Part shown: in pieces, positions 1-6,044 of the stretch
Position numbering within the stretch: position 1 is the stretch's first letter
Layout of the letters: every line of letters begins with the position of its first letter
Notes under the pieces: generated by a model
The model's input: the letters and a program-made list of their open reading frames with translations, nothing else
Database searches by the model: none
Told to the model about the DNA's origin: nothing
Made by a program: the position numbers and the translations under genes
DNA from: an uncultured beta proteobacterium
Lineage (GTDB): Bacteria > Pseudomonadota > Gammaproteobacteria > Burkholderiales > Burkholderiaceae
Direction: 5' to 3'
DNA: 7,909 nucleotides
Assembly (NCBI GenBank): GCA_903845455.1
Contig: CAIMXN010000255.1
Location: 1 to 7,909 of the forward strand

Positions 1-174
1 AGCTGCCATTATTCTGCGAGCATAGCCCCTGCCTTGATGCTCTGGATGAGTAGCAACACTGCTAATTTCCCTAAAACCTTTTACAGCCATTCTTTCTCCA
101 CCTATTACGACTAGGCGATCTCCCGAGAAAATCCCCAAGAAAGCACCTAAATCCATTGCTCTTGGCCAGAAAAC
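1..174 (-). pseudogene. GNAT-family N-acetyltransferase remnant (C-terminal half only, cut by window edge)
   Basis: On the minus strand, 174 down to 1 reads as the acetyl-CoA-binding half of a GNAT acetyltransferase of the FR47-like type. It contains an FWPRAMDLGAFLGIF stretch, then a GGERM...GFREISSV segment, then THPEHQGRGYARRIM, which carries the Q-x-x-G-x-G/A pyrophosphate-binding signature. Family-like sequence (FWPR) extends upstream of the only ATG (154-156) and runs straight into an in-frame TGA at 175-177. The usual N-terminal half of about 100 residues is absent and I find no continuation of it in the other frames up to about 240. I therefore read it as a truncated remnant rather than an intact gene. 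A short functional protein starting at 156 is possible. The C-terminus lies outside the window. It follows the molybdenum hydroxylase operon on the same strand, after a likely terminator. Confidence 0.6.
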
Positions 175-264
175 TCAACTTCTTAAATGTACGAATCTAA
201 GGGGATACTACAACGTTTCCTAAATATCGGTGTGTAAGCTTTTGTATAGTAAATTTATTGAATC

Positions 265-285
265 TAAAAAAGCGCCGCCTGGCTA
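265..285 (-). terminator. Possible Rho-independent terminator of the hydroxylase operon
   Basis: About 50 bases after the stop of the large-subunit gene, the minus strand has a short GC-rich self-complementary segment (AGCCAGGCGGCGCT). It is followed directly by a run of six T (266-271 on the plus strand as A). The stem is short and needs a bulge, so this is a weak prediction, but position and T-run fit the end of the operon. Confidence 0.35.
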
Positions 286-336
286 TTTACTTTTCAAAAT
301 CAAAAACTACTATGACCGCAAAAAGTCGGGAGTCAA

Positions 337-2454
337 CTATGCACCCATGGCTTTAATCACATTATCTTGAGACATTGGCAAATCCCGAACTCGAACCCCC
401 ATTGCGTTTACCACTGCATTTGCTATTGCTGCTGCAACAGGACCAGTGACGCCCTCACCTACTCCAATAGCTGGCTCACTTGGACGATTAATTAATTCAA
501 TCTCCACTTGCGGAACCTCACTAAAGGTAAGAATAGGGTAATCCTCCCAATTGAGTGATGTAATCCTTGTTCTGTCAAATTGCAATCGTTCTTTTAATGC
601 CCAACTAGCAGACTGAATTACTCCACCTTCGATTTGATTCAAGACACCATCAGGGTTAATAATGAGTCCGCAATCAATTGCAACAAAAACTTTTTTAACC
701 TTCACAATCTCAGCCACGAAAACCTCTGCAATAACGGCTACATAACATCCGGCATTTTTGTAGCGTGCAAAAGCAACTCCAAAACCTTTCGTCCCATCAC
801 CTTTGTAATCTTTAATCCAGCCAGCTTTACTACTAACTGCTTTTAATACTGCAATAGCTCTTTCATCCTTGAGATGACGCAAGCGAAATTCAACTGGATC
901 AGCATTTGCTTTCTCAGCAAGTTCATCCATAAATGATTCAATGGCAAAAATATTCATGTGGGCGCCTAATGCCCTTAGTGAGGAACAACGCAAAGGCATC
1001 GACTGTATTGAGTGATTTACCACCTTACAGTTTGGGAATTCATAGTAGGGAATCGCATTTCGCTGACTACCCCCACCGGCTGTAAGGGGGGCATCAAGGG
1101 GTAAAGGAGGCTCCATACCCTTACCCAAATGCCAAGCCGCCAATAATCCTGGCTCAGACTGTCGACCAGGACGTCCTATATGTCGGTTGCCCCAGATCTC
1201 TTCATGCCAATCTGTAATTTGACCCTCTGTATTTACAGATCCCGCAAGCTTCACAACTGTAGCAGGCCCAAAAGGCTCCCATGCAAACTCATCCTCACGC
1301 ATCCATTGAACGCGGACTGGGTTGCCGTCCATTTGCATTGCTAAAAGCGCTGCATCTAACGCAACATCGTCAGCACCATTATGACCATAACAGCCCGAAC
1401 CCTCAGCATGTCGTACGATAATCTGCCTGTGACCTAGATTCAAGATCTTGGCTAGCTCATCTCTAAGCGCATAAATAGATTGACTATGCGACCAAACCTC
1501 CAGCTGATCATGATGCCACCATGCTAAAGCGCATGATGGCCCAATAGATGCATGAGCTAAATAAGGCCGAGTATATGTAGAGCTAATTTGAGATCGAGTA
1601 GAGCTAGAAGTGCTAGATACCTCTTTCAAAATATCGTCTTCAGTTTTTTGAGTCAATAAAAATTGCTCAATATTATTCATATCAGGTAGAACAGCACTTT
1701 CACTCCATTTGGAGCACTTCTTGACTAACAACATTGCTTGTATGGCCTGCTCTTCTCTTTGCGTAACTACCCCAATAAAACTCCCATCTCGGATAATTTT
1801 TTTAACTCCTGGCATTGCTAAAATAGGAGTCTCATCAAATGAAATTAATTTCGCATGAAATGATGGCGGACGAGCAATTCGGCCATGTAGCATCCCTGGC
1901 AAGAAAATATCATGCAGAAAGGCTGCGCCAGTTACCTTACTTAAGATATCTTTTCGCGGCACAGAAGAGCCAATTACTTTATAGGTATCTGGACTGTTTG
2001 GGGATGCTCTACCATTTGCATCAACATCTAAGTTCACATTACTCAATAGATCCCAGTAAGAAACTCCTGACCCTATTTGATCGTGATAAATAATGCCATC
2101 ACTTATTTTTAGAGAGTCCATTGGAAGACCTAATTTGGCTGCGCCCGCCTCTAAAAAAAGGTGTCGAATTTCTGCACAGGCATAGCGCATACTTTCGCCG
2201 CCCTCCTGAATAGATCTGCTTCCAGTCGTTGGACCTTCATCTGGGCTAATACTAGTATCAACCGGAGAGATCTGAATTCTGGAGTAACTGATCATCAACT
2301 CTTCGGCCGCAATTTGCGCAATTGCAGAGACAATACCTTGTCCAATCTCAACCTTACCAGGGCGAATAGTAATGGTACGATCTTCATTAAAGCGAACTCG
2401 CTGGCTTAGTCGTGAGTTGCTGAGCAAATATTGCGGCAGGGCGTGGCTAGACAT
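337..2454 (-). CDS. Molybdenum hydroxylase large subunit, IorB/NicB-like (molybdopterin-binding)
   Basis: This is the catalytic subunit of a xanthine-oxidase-superfamily enzyme, 705 residues, cytoplasmic (no signal peptide). It has the domain order of isoquinoline 1-oxidoreductase beta / nicotinate dehydrogenase B proteins. A molybdopterin-binding segment comes first (KVEIGQG at 34-40, IAAEEL 48-53, DTSISPDEG 66-74). The a/b hammerhead follows (about 157-250, with VPRKDILSKVTG and LPGMLHGRIARPP). The main cofactor domains come last (RPYLAHASIGP 296-306, GSGCYGHNGADD 352-363, IEGGVIQSASW 608-618). The conserved active-site glutamate lies in GVGE (E667). A serine-rich patch (280-292) looks like a linker. 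The protein ends soon after the GVGE domain, without the C-terminal cytochrome c extension known in NicB. It lies 9 bases downstream of the 2Fe-2S subunit gene with no clear ribosome binding site, so translation is probably coupled. Family assignment is strong; the substrate (N-heteroaromatic, aldehyde or other) is not determinable. Confidence 0.93.
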   Translation of the reverse strand: MSSHALPQYLLSNSRLSQRVRFNEDRTITIRPGKVEIGQGIVSAIAQIAAEELMISYSRIQISPVDTSISPDEGPTTGSRSIQEGGESMRYACAEIRHLFLEAGAAKLGLPMDSLKISDGIIYHDQIGSGVSYWDLLSNVNLDVDANGRASPNSPDTYKVIGSSVPRKDILSKVTGAAFLHDIFLPGMLHGRIARPPSFHAKLISFDETPILAMPGVKKIIRDGSFIGVVTQREEQAIQAMLLVKKCSKWSESAVLPDMNNIEQFLLTQKTEDDILKEVSSTSSSTRSQISSTYTRPYLAHASIGPSCALAWWHHDQLEVWSHSQSIYALRDELAKILNLGHRQIIVRHAEGSGCYGHNGADDVALDAALLAMQMDGNPVRVQWMREDEFAWEPFGPATVVKLAGSVNTEGQITDWHEEIWGNRHIGRPGRQSEPGLLAAWHLGKGMEPPLPLDAPLTAGGGSQRNAIPYYEFPNCKVVNHSIQSMPLRCSSLRALGAHMNIFAIESFMDELAEKANADPVEFRLRHLKDERAIAVLKAVSSKAGWIKDYKGDGTKGFGVAFARYKNAGCYVAVIAEVFVAEIVKVKKVFVAIDCGLIINPDGVLNQIEGGVIQSASWALKERLQFDRTRITSLNWEDYPILTFSEVPQVEIELINRPSEPAIGVGEGVTGPVAAAIANAVVNAMGVRVRDLPMSQDNVIKAMGA

Positions 2455-2463
2455 GATGATTTA

Positions 2464-2928
2464 CTAGCTGCTATTAATTACTTTTTGTATTGCCCGCACA
2501 AATCGATTATGTGTTCCGCAACGACATAAATTACGATCAAGCGCTTCTCGTATCTCTGATTCAGAAGGATTGGGATTTTGATCAAGCAGCGCTTTTGCTG
2601 TAATTAATATTCCACTCACACAATAACCACACTGAGCAGCCTGCTCATCAATAAATGCCTGCTGTAATACATGTAAGTTATCTGGCGTCCCAATACCCTC
2701 GATGGTTAAAATATCTTTGCCGGCGCAATCCCATAGAGGCACATCACAAGAATGCATTTTTTGTCCATCAATGAGAACACTACATGCTCCACATAAGCCA
2801 AGGCCGCATCCAAAACGCGTTCCAAAAAGCTGTAAATCATTACGAAGAATATATAAGAGCGGGGTATTTTGATCCGCTAAAATTGCGTAATCGACGCCAT
2901 TTACCTTTAGATTAATTGGATTTGACAT
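2464..2928 (-). CDS. [2Fe-2S] small subunit of the molybdenum hydroxylase (IorA/NicA/CoxS-like)
   Basis: This is the electron-transfer subunit, 154 residues, which passes electrons from the molybdenum centre of the adjacent large subunit. All eight cluster cysteines are visible. The N-terminal plant-ferredoxin-type domain has C41, C46, C49 and C61 (pattern CGLGLCGAC plus a later Cys). The C-terminal helical domain has C100 and C103 in QCGYC, and C135 and C137 in NLCRCGTH. Q99, next to C100, is the usual residue facing the pterin. Length and domain order match the family (about 150-160 residues). The start at 2928 is the natural family N-terminus; only a weak purine patch (AAAG) precedes it. 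Since there is no FAD-binding middle subunit in the operon, the final acceptor is probably a cytochrome or another redox protein encoded elsewhere. Confidence 0.95.
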   Translation of the reverse strand: MSNPINLKVNGVDYAILADQNTPLLYILRNDLQLFGTRFGCGLGLCGACSVLIDGQKMHSCDVPLWDCAGKDILTIEGIGTPDNLHVLQQAFIDEQAAQCGYCVSGILITAKALLDQNPNPSESEIREALDRNLCRCGTHNRFVRAIQKVINSS

Positions 2929-2955
2929 CTATCTATAGTCTTTAGATTTTCTTTA

Positions 2956-3654
2956 CTAGGCCAGCTCAAACCCAAGTTTTTGGCGCAGGGAAGCCGCAGC
3001 TGCCCCAGTAAGAATATTTGCGAAATTCACTGCTAATTGTGGGCTTTTAGAAGCAGTACAAACGCCGAGACAATAATCTGTGGCGAGCTCAAATTCTTTG
3101 GGCAACATTCCGATTAAATGTACTCCCAGAGTGATAATAATCTCAGTCACCTGAGTGCTGCCAATTAATCCCGTTTCATTAGATGCAGCCATAGAAGCCA
3201 TAGCTGTAGCACCATTAGGAAAAATACGAAAGTCTTTTTCTTTGGCTTGATCTAGACCCAACCTTTTCAATACATTTAAGACATGAATACCAGCAGTTGC
3301 CTTTTGCGGATCTGGGAAATAAATTCCACGAGCATTATTCAAAGCACTGAATAATTGATCACGATTAGCAATATCTGGGATCGGATCGCCATCTTTAATC
3401 GCAACACCAGTTCTAACAATTCCCAAGGAGGCGAGAGAATTCTGTACAACATGCCCACTATCGATCAATTCTTCTATCATTGCTCTTGTAAGTATCACTA
3501 AATCACAAGGCTCTCCAGATAAAAGGAGATCCCGCATAGCCCCAACCGCACTAAAGGTTGCCTGTATCTGACATGCATTCTTTTCCTCAAACTGTGCTTG
3601 TAAATTTTTTACAATTCCAGCTGCTGCACCACCACTTAAAATTGATAATTTCAT
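2956..3654 (-). CDS. ModA-like substrate-binding-domain protein without a signal peptide
   Basis: This is a 232-residue type 2 periplasmic-binding-fold protein related to molybdate-binding ModA (SBP_bac_11 group). Landmarks are MKLSILSGGAAAGIV at the N-terminus, FSAVGAMRDLLLSGEPCDLVILT (34-56), an IYFPDPQKATAGIH segment (111-124) and PNGATAMASM (146-155). The domain begins at residue 2-3: there is no hydrophobic leader, no lipobox, and no upstream in-frame extension is needed to complete the fold. As encoded it should stay in the cytoplasm. The gene sits 27 bases upstream of the 2Fe-2S subunit gene and 38 bases downstream of the TctC-type gene, with a modest AAGAG purine patch before the ATG. 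Leaderless members of this group near molybdenum hydroxylases are, to my recollection, recurrent, but their role is not established. Molybdate or cofactor handling or substrate sensing are inferences only. It should not be called a transporter component without evidence. Confidence 0.85.
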   Translation of the reverse strand: MKLSILSGGAAAGIVKNLQAQFEEKNACQIQATFSAVGAMRDLLLSGEPCDLVILTRAMIEELIDSGHVVQNSLASLGIVRTGVAIKDGDPIPDIANRDQLFSALNNARGIYFPDPQKATAGIHVLNVLKRLGLDQAKEKDFRIFPNGATAMASMAASNETGLIGSTQVTEIIITLGVHLIGMLPKEFELATDYCLGVCTASKSPQLAVNFANILTGAAAASLRQKLGFELA

Positions 3655-3692
3655 GAATCTCTTGCCGTTGAGGATTTAAAAAAAGTAATAAA

Positions 3693-4652
3693 TTATTGCG
3701 CCTTAATCCCAGCAGTCTTCACAAGACTTGCCCACTTCTGGATATCTGCATTTAAGTAATTAGTAAATGCAGTAGGATTCATAATCAAGGGTGTTGCACC
3801 TTGCTTTGCCCAGATCGCAACCACCTCGGGATTTTGCTGAATTTTTACAATTGCCTTATTCAAAGTATCTATCACATCTTTAGGGGTGCCAGCAGGAGCC
3901 ATCAGTCCTAACCAAATGGAAGTTTCAAATTTTGGCACACCTGACTCAGCTATAGTCGGCACTCCTGGCAATGTAGGCGAGCGAGATAAGCCAGTTGTCC
4001 CCATTGCCCTAACCTGATTAGTTTTGACATATTCAGACATTGTTGTGACAGCGTCGAACATCATATTCACTTGACCGCCAATCACATCAGTACGGGCACC
4101 TGAGCTTCCCTTATACGGAATATGTAGGATTTTCACTCCTGCCATAGAGTTGAAAAGCTCGCCTGCGAAGTGGTATGGAGTCCCGGTACCAGATGAGGCG
4201 AAAGTTAAGGTATTTGGATTAGCTTTTGCGTACTGAATCAGTTCACCTAAATTCTTATACGGAAGTGACGGATGAATCACCAAAACTAAATCTGAGAAAT
4301 TAATAGGTGCAATTGCAACAAAGTCCCTCATTAAATTGAAAGGTTTATTGTCAACCAAGGATTCATTAACAGTCTGAGTATTTGACATCATCAATAAGGT
4401 ATAACCATCAGGAGCTGATTTGGCAACAAAATCAGTGCCAATAATTGATCCTGCACCTGGCTTGTCATCTACTACAAATGGAATTTTAAATTCATCTTGA
4501 AGGCGTAGGGCAATAAAGCGAGCATAGTTATCTGCTGGACCACCAGCAGCAAAGGGAACAACGATTTTTACAGGCTTATTTGGATATGTTTGCGCCAGAC
4601 ATGGCAATGCCAAACCACACAAAGAAAATATTACAAGTTTTAGTAGATTCAT
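3693..4652 (-). CDS. Tripartite tricarboxylate transporter family solute-binding protein (Bug/TctC)
   Basis: This is a periplasmic binding protein of 319 residues, the usual length for the Bug family that is greatly expanded in Burkholderiales. A signal peptide is clear: MNLLK, then a hydrophobic core to about residue 16 and cleavage near CLA|QTYP (20/21). The mature protein starts with YPNKPVKIVVPFAAGGPAD (23-41), then has PGAGSIIGTDFVAKSAPDGYTLL split over 66-87, SSGTGTPYHFAGELF (153-167) and IPYKGSSGARTDVIGGQV (178-195). These are the ligand-loop and core motifs of the family. The ATG at 4652 is preceded by a good ribosome binding site (GGGGAG at 4659-4664, six bases away). It is the first gene of the hydroxylase operon. 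No TctA/TctB membrane genes are nearby, so it is an orphan receptor. Its ligand is probably the hydroxylase substrate or a related carboxylate (inference). Confidence 0.94.
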   Translation of the reverse strand: MNLLKLVIFSLCGLALPCLAQTYPNKPVKIVVPFAAGGPADNYARFIALRLQDEFKIPFVVDDKPGAGSIIGTDFVAKSAPDGYTLLMMSNTQTVNESLVDNKPFNLMRDFVAIAPINFSDLVLVIHPSLPYKNLGELIQYAKANPNTLTFASSGTGTPYHFAGELFNSMAGVKILHIPYKGSSGARTDVIGGQVNMMFDAVTTMSEYVKTNQVRAMGTTGLSRSPTLPGVPTIAESGVPKFETSIWLGLMAPAGTPKDVIDTLNKAIVKIQQNPEVVAIWAKQGATPLIMNPTAFTNYLNADIQKWASLVKTAGIKAQ

Positions 4653-4658
4653 TTTTAT

Positions 4659-4664
4659 CTCCCC
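4659..4664 (-). promoter_or_regulatory. Ribosome binding site of the TctC-type gene
   Basis: GGGGAG on the minus strand, six bases before the ATG at 4652. It is the best Shine-Dalgarno match in the operon and fixes the start of its first gene. Confidence 0.75.
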
Positions 4665-4690
4665 ATCAAATATAGGCTTTTTAGGCTCTC

Positions 4691-4718
4691 AATATACATA
4701 AATTTATGAGTGACTCAA
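4691..4718 (-). promoter_or_regulatory. Sigma70-type promoter of the hydroxylase operon
   Basis: On the minus strand, TTGAGT (4718-4713) is followed after 16 bases by TATATT (4696-4691). That gives four of six matches to the -35 consensus and five of six to the -10 consensus. Transcription would start near 4684-4685, leaving a leader of about 30 bases before the ATG at 4652. It is the only good promoter I see upstream of the four-gene operon. Confidence 0.6.
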
Positions 4719-4726
4719 TGTACCAC

Positions 4727-4747
4727 GATAGTCTTACTAAGACTATC
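4727..4747. promoter_or_regulatory. Perfect 10-1-10 palindrome, likely operator for the hydroxylase operon
   Basis: GATAGTCTTA and its exact reverse complement TAAGACTATC flank a single central C (4737). The palindrome ends 8 bases upstream of the -35 hexamer. Its centre is about 52 bases upstream of the predicted transcription start, which suits an activator site. There is no T-run after it and no gene ends here, so a terminator is unlikely. The regulator is unknown; no LysR, GntR or similar gene is in the window. Confidence 0.6.
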
Positions 4748-5227
4748 TAGCTAGTAACTAAAGGAGTATTTAAAGTCAGCGCCAGAGAAAACCATCTGGG
4801 TATTTGTAGTAATTCATTACGTATCGACCTAAATCATGACGTCTAGAAATATCAGCCATACTTCAAGTTATATCCTAAGCGTAAAACTACCATTTCTGAT
4901 GAGGGTTTGCTTTTCTGGTGGGCCCAATAGGAGTGGAATCTGGGACCAAAGGATTACGGGCACAGACATCCACAGAAAACTACTAGAATTTCAAGGGTAG
5001 ATGACTGCTATTGACCTTGGTTTAAGGTGAAGAGTGAGTATTTTCAATTCAATACAATCTACTGGAGATTACTTTCAATAGCTCTCAGTATTTGTATAGC
5101 TTGAATTGATCATTACAGAGCTTATTTACTTGAATTTGCTCATCGGGTAGTGATCCACTTGAGACAATCAAGAGAATTGGTAGAGAAGCCTAGAACCACA
5201 ACATCTAGGAAGAATGAATTCATTTAA
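4748..5227. other. Gene-poor intergenic stretch
   Basis: This is most of the 667 bases between the operon start and the helix-turn-helix gene. I see no open frame with recognisable protein content on either strand and no intact RNA gene. The only interpretable content is the tRNA 3' fragment at 4916-4956. CTAGCTAG at 4747-4754 is a short palindrome next to the operator. The AT-rich, frame-poor character fits decayed sequence or an island boundary. Confidence 0.5.
4916..4956 (-). other. Decayed 3' half of a tRNA gene (CAU-anticodon type), possible att-site scar
   Basis: Read on the minus strand, 4956-4940 is TAATCCTTTGGTCCCAG. This matches the 3' side of an anticodon arm, variable region and start of a T arm as found in tRNAs with a CTCATAA anticodon loop. 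After a degraded T loop (TTCCACT instead of the normal TTCRANT), it ends with TGGGCCCACCA (4926-4916), a typical acceptor strand plus discriminator A and CCA. The 5' half (D arm, 5' acceptor strand, anticodon) is missing. The T stem no longer pairs (CCAGA against CCTAT), so it cannot be a working tRNA. The segment from the anticodon loop to CCA is the usual extent of a tyrosine-integrase attachment site. No integrase gene is in the window. The family match is from memory of such tRNAs. Confidence 0.6.
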
Positions 5228-5241
5228 CACTATCTATAGTG
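5228..5241. repeat. Short inverted repeat upstream of the helix-turn-helix gene
   Basis: CACTAT-CT-ATAGTG, a 6-2-6 perfect inverted repeat about 80 bases before the ATG at 5320. It overlaps the start of GTGGTACATT (5239-5248), a ten-base word that also lies between the palindrome and the promoter of the hydroxylase operon on the opposite strand. A possible -10 element (TATGAT 5266-5271, or GATATT 5269-5274) follows. Confidence 0.4.
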
Positions 5242-5319
5242 GTACATTAAATACTTGCCAATACTTATGATATTCATCTACTATTACAGGCTCTCCCACA
5301 TCTTTTCAATAGATACGCC

Positions 5320-5658
5320 ATGGTCACAACGCAACAAATTCGCACTGCTGTGACCATCGGAAAACTCTTTCAAAAGACTCGTAGAGAGAAAAATATTCAA
5401 CTACACACCATTTCGAACCAATCTGGTATTCCATTGGATTTATTGGTAAAGATCGAGAGTGGCAATCTACTAGCAATTAAACGAGATGCAAAATCTATTG
5501 AGTACATCACAAATATTATTGCTCAGAATTTAGATATTAATATTGATGAATACTACCCTTCAAAAACTCGCTTAGATGTTGACAATGTAGTTGAATTATT
5601 TCCAAATATTATCGGGAAGAATGTTAAACCAGCTTCAAAAATGAGTATTGGTAGTTAG
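5320..5658 (+). CDS. Small XRE/RodZ-type helix-turn-helix protein
   Basis: The protein has 112 residues. Residues 13-50 (IGKLFQKTRREKNIQLHTIS, then NQSGIPLDLLVKIESGN) follow the five-helix layout of Cro/C1-type DNA-binding domains. The recognition helix lies near GIPLDLLVKIESG (36-48), and the IGKLFQKTRREKNI start resembles the RodZ/HTH_25 type. The remaining 60 residues have no motif I recognise and no membrane helix, so it is not a complete RodZ. The ATG at 5320 lacks a visible Shine-Dalgarno sequence. The next usable start would remove residues before the domain only if well inside it, so 5320 is kept. It is likely cytoplasmic and DNA-binding. It faces away from the hydroxylase operon across 667 bases and is not clearly tied to it. 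Ligand and target are unknown. Confidence 0.65.
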   Translation: MVTTQQIRTAVTIGKLFQKTRREKNIQLHTISNQSGIPLDLLVKIESGNLLAIKRDAKSIEYITNIIAQNLDINIDEYYPSKTRLDVDNVVELFPNIIGKNVKPASKMSIGS

Positions 5659-5888
5659 TTACCGATCATTGGGCTTTCATCTCCTTGCATTGCATTTTTG
5701 ATTTTGTGCCAGGGCTCATTCGAATGCGCTAAGTCTTGCAGCACTGATCTGACAGAAGCAATACTGTAACGTAAGACTTTCTTAAATATGTCATATCTAT
5801 TTAGGTAAAAAAACAAAGTGAATGATTGGGCTAATAAAGTAGCTATCGGAGTTGCAGCAATTGCTGTGCTTATTTTATTGACTGCCAT
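5655..5888 (-). CDS. Hypothetical 77-residue ORF, doubtful
   Basis: This minus-strand frame overlaps the end of the helix-turn-helix gene by four bases, convergently. The N-terminal half is hydrophobic with one possible membrane segment (residues 9-29). The C-terminal half, with the stretches SVRSVLQDLAHSNEPWHKIK and NAMQGDESPM, has protein-like composition and natural codon use. There is no Shine-Dalgarno sequence before the ATG at 5888 and I recognise no family. Its first 70 bases are antisense to the plus-strand ORF 5818-5940, so at most one of the two is likely real. It may also be the tail of a decayed gene. Confidence 0.25.
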   Translation of the reverse strand: MAVNKISTAIAATPIATLLAQSFTLFFYLNRYDIFKKVLRYSIASVRSVLQDLAHSNEPWHKIKNAMQGDESPMIGN

Positions 5889-5940
5889 TAGATTAAGAAT
5901 GTCACATGGGGCTTGGTGCTTCCTATGTTCTAGGTTTTAA
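5818..5940 (+). CDS. Possible 40-residue single-pass membrane protein
   Basis: This short plus-strand frame starts at GTG 5818 and ends with TAA at 5938-5940. The translation begins VNDWANKVAIGVAAIAVLIL and continues LTAIRLRMSHG, then a Cys-containing tail (AWCFLCSRF). It would form one strong membrane helix (about residues 5-23) followed by a positively charged RLR flank, the normal pattern for small inner-membrane proteins. The start is a GTG. The nearest AGG (5803-5805) is 12 bases upstream, too far to be a good ribosome binding site. No family is recognised. It competes with the antisense ORF 5655-5888. Confidence 0.3.
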   Translation: MNDWANKVAIGVAAIAVLILLTAIRLRMSHGAWCFLCSRF

Positions 5941-6020
5941 GTTGATGCGCCTCCCATGAAGACCATCAGGCCGATCAGAGGGAGTTGCAAAAGCTCTTCT
6001 ATCACAGCAAAACTAGGCAG

Positions 6021-6044
6021 AAATGCACCCCTGAGGGCACATTT
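6021..6044 (-). terminator. Stem-loop directly after the stop of the membrane-protein gene
   Basis: On the minus strand a 10-pair stem (AAATGTGCCC against GGGTGCATTT, with two G-T wobbles) closes a TCAG tetraloop. It begins at the base after the TAG stop (6045-6047). On the plus strand the two wobbles become mismatches, so the structure favours minus-strand RNA. The stem ends in TTT and another TTTT lies about 8 bases further on, so it is an imperfect intrinsic terminator or a 3'-end stabilising hairpin. Confidence 0.5.

Noticed and set aside
634..846. Plus-strand open frame of 70 codons
   Set aside because: Entirely antisense to the well-supported large-subunit gene; no motif or ribosome binding site. 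The same holds for 1839-2093 and 2161-2409.
4916..4956. Functional tRNA gene
   Set aside because: No 5' acceptor strand, D arm or anticodon is present, and the T stem does not pair; only a remnant is supported.
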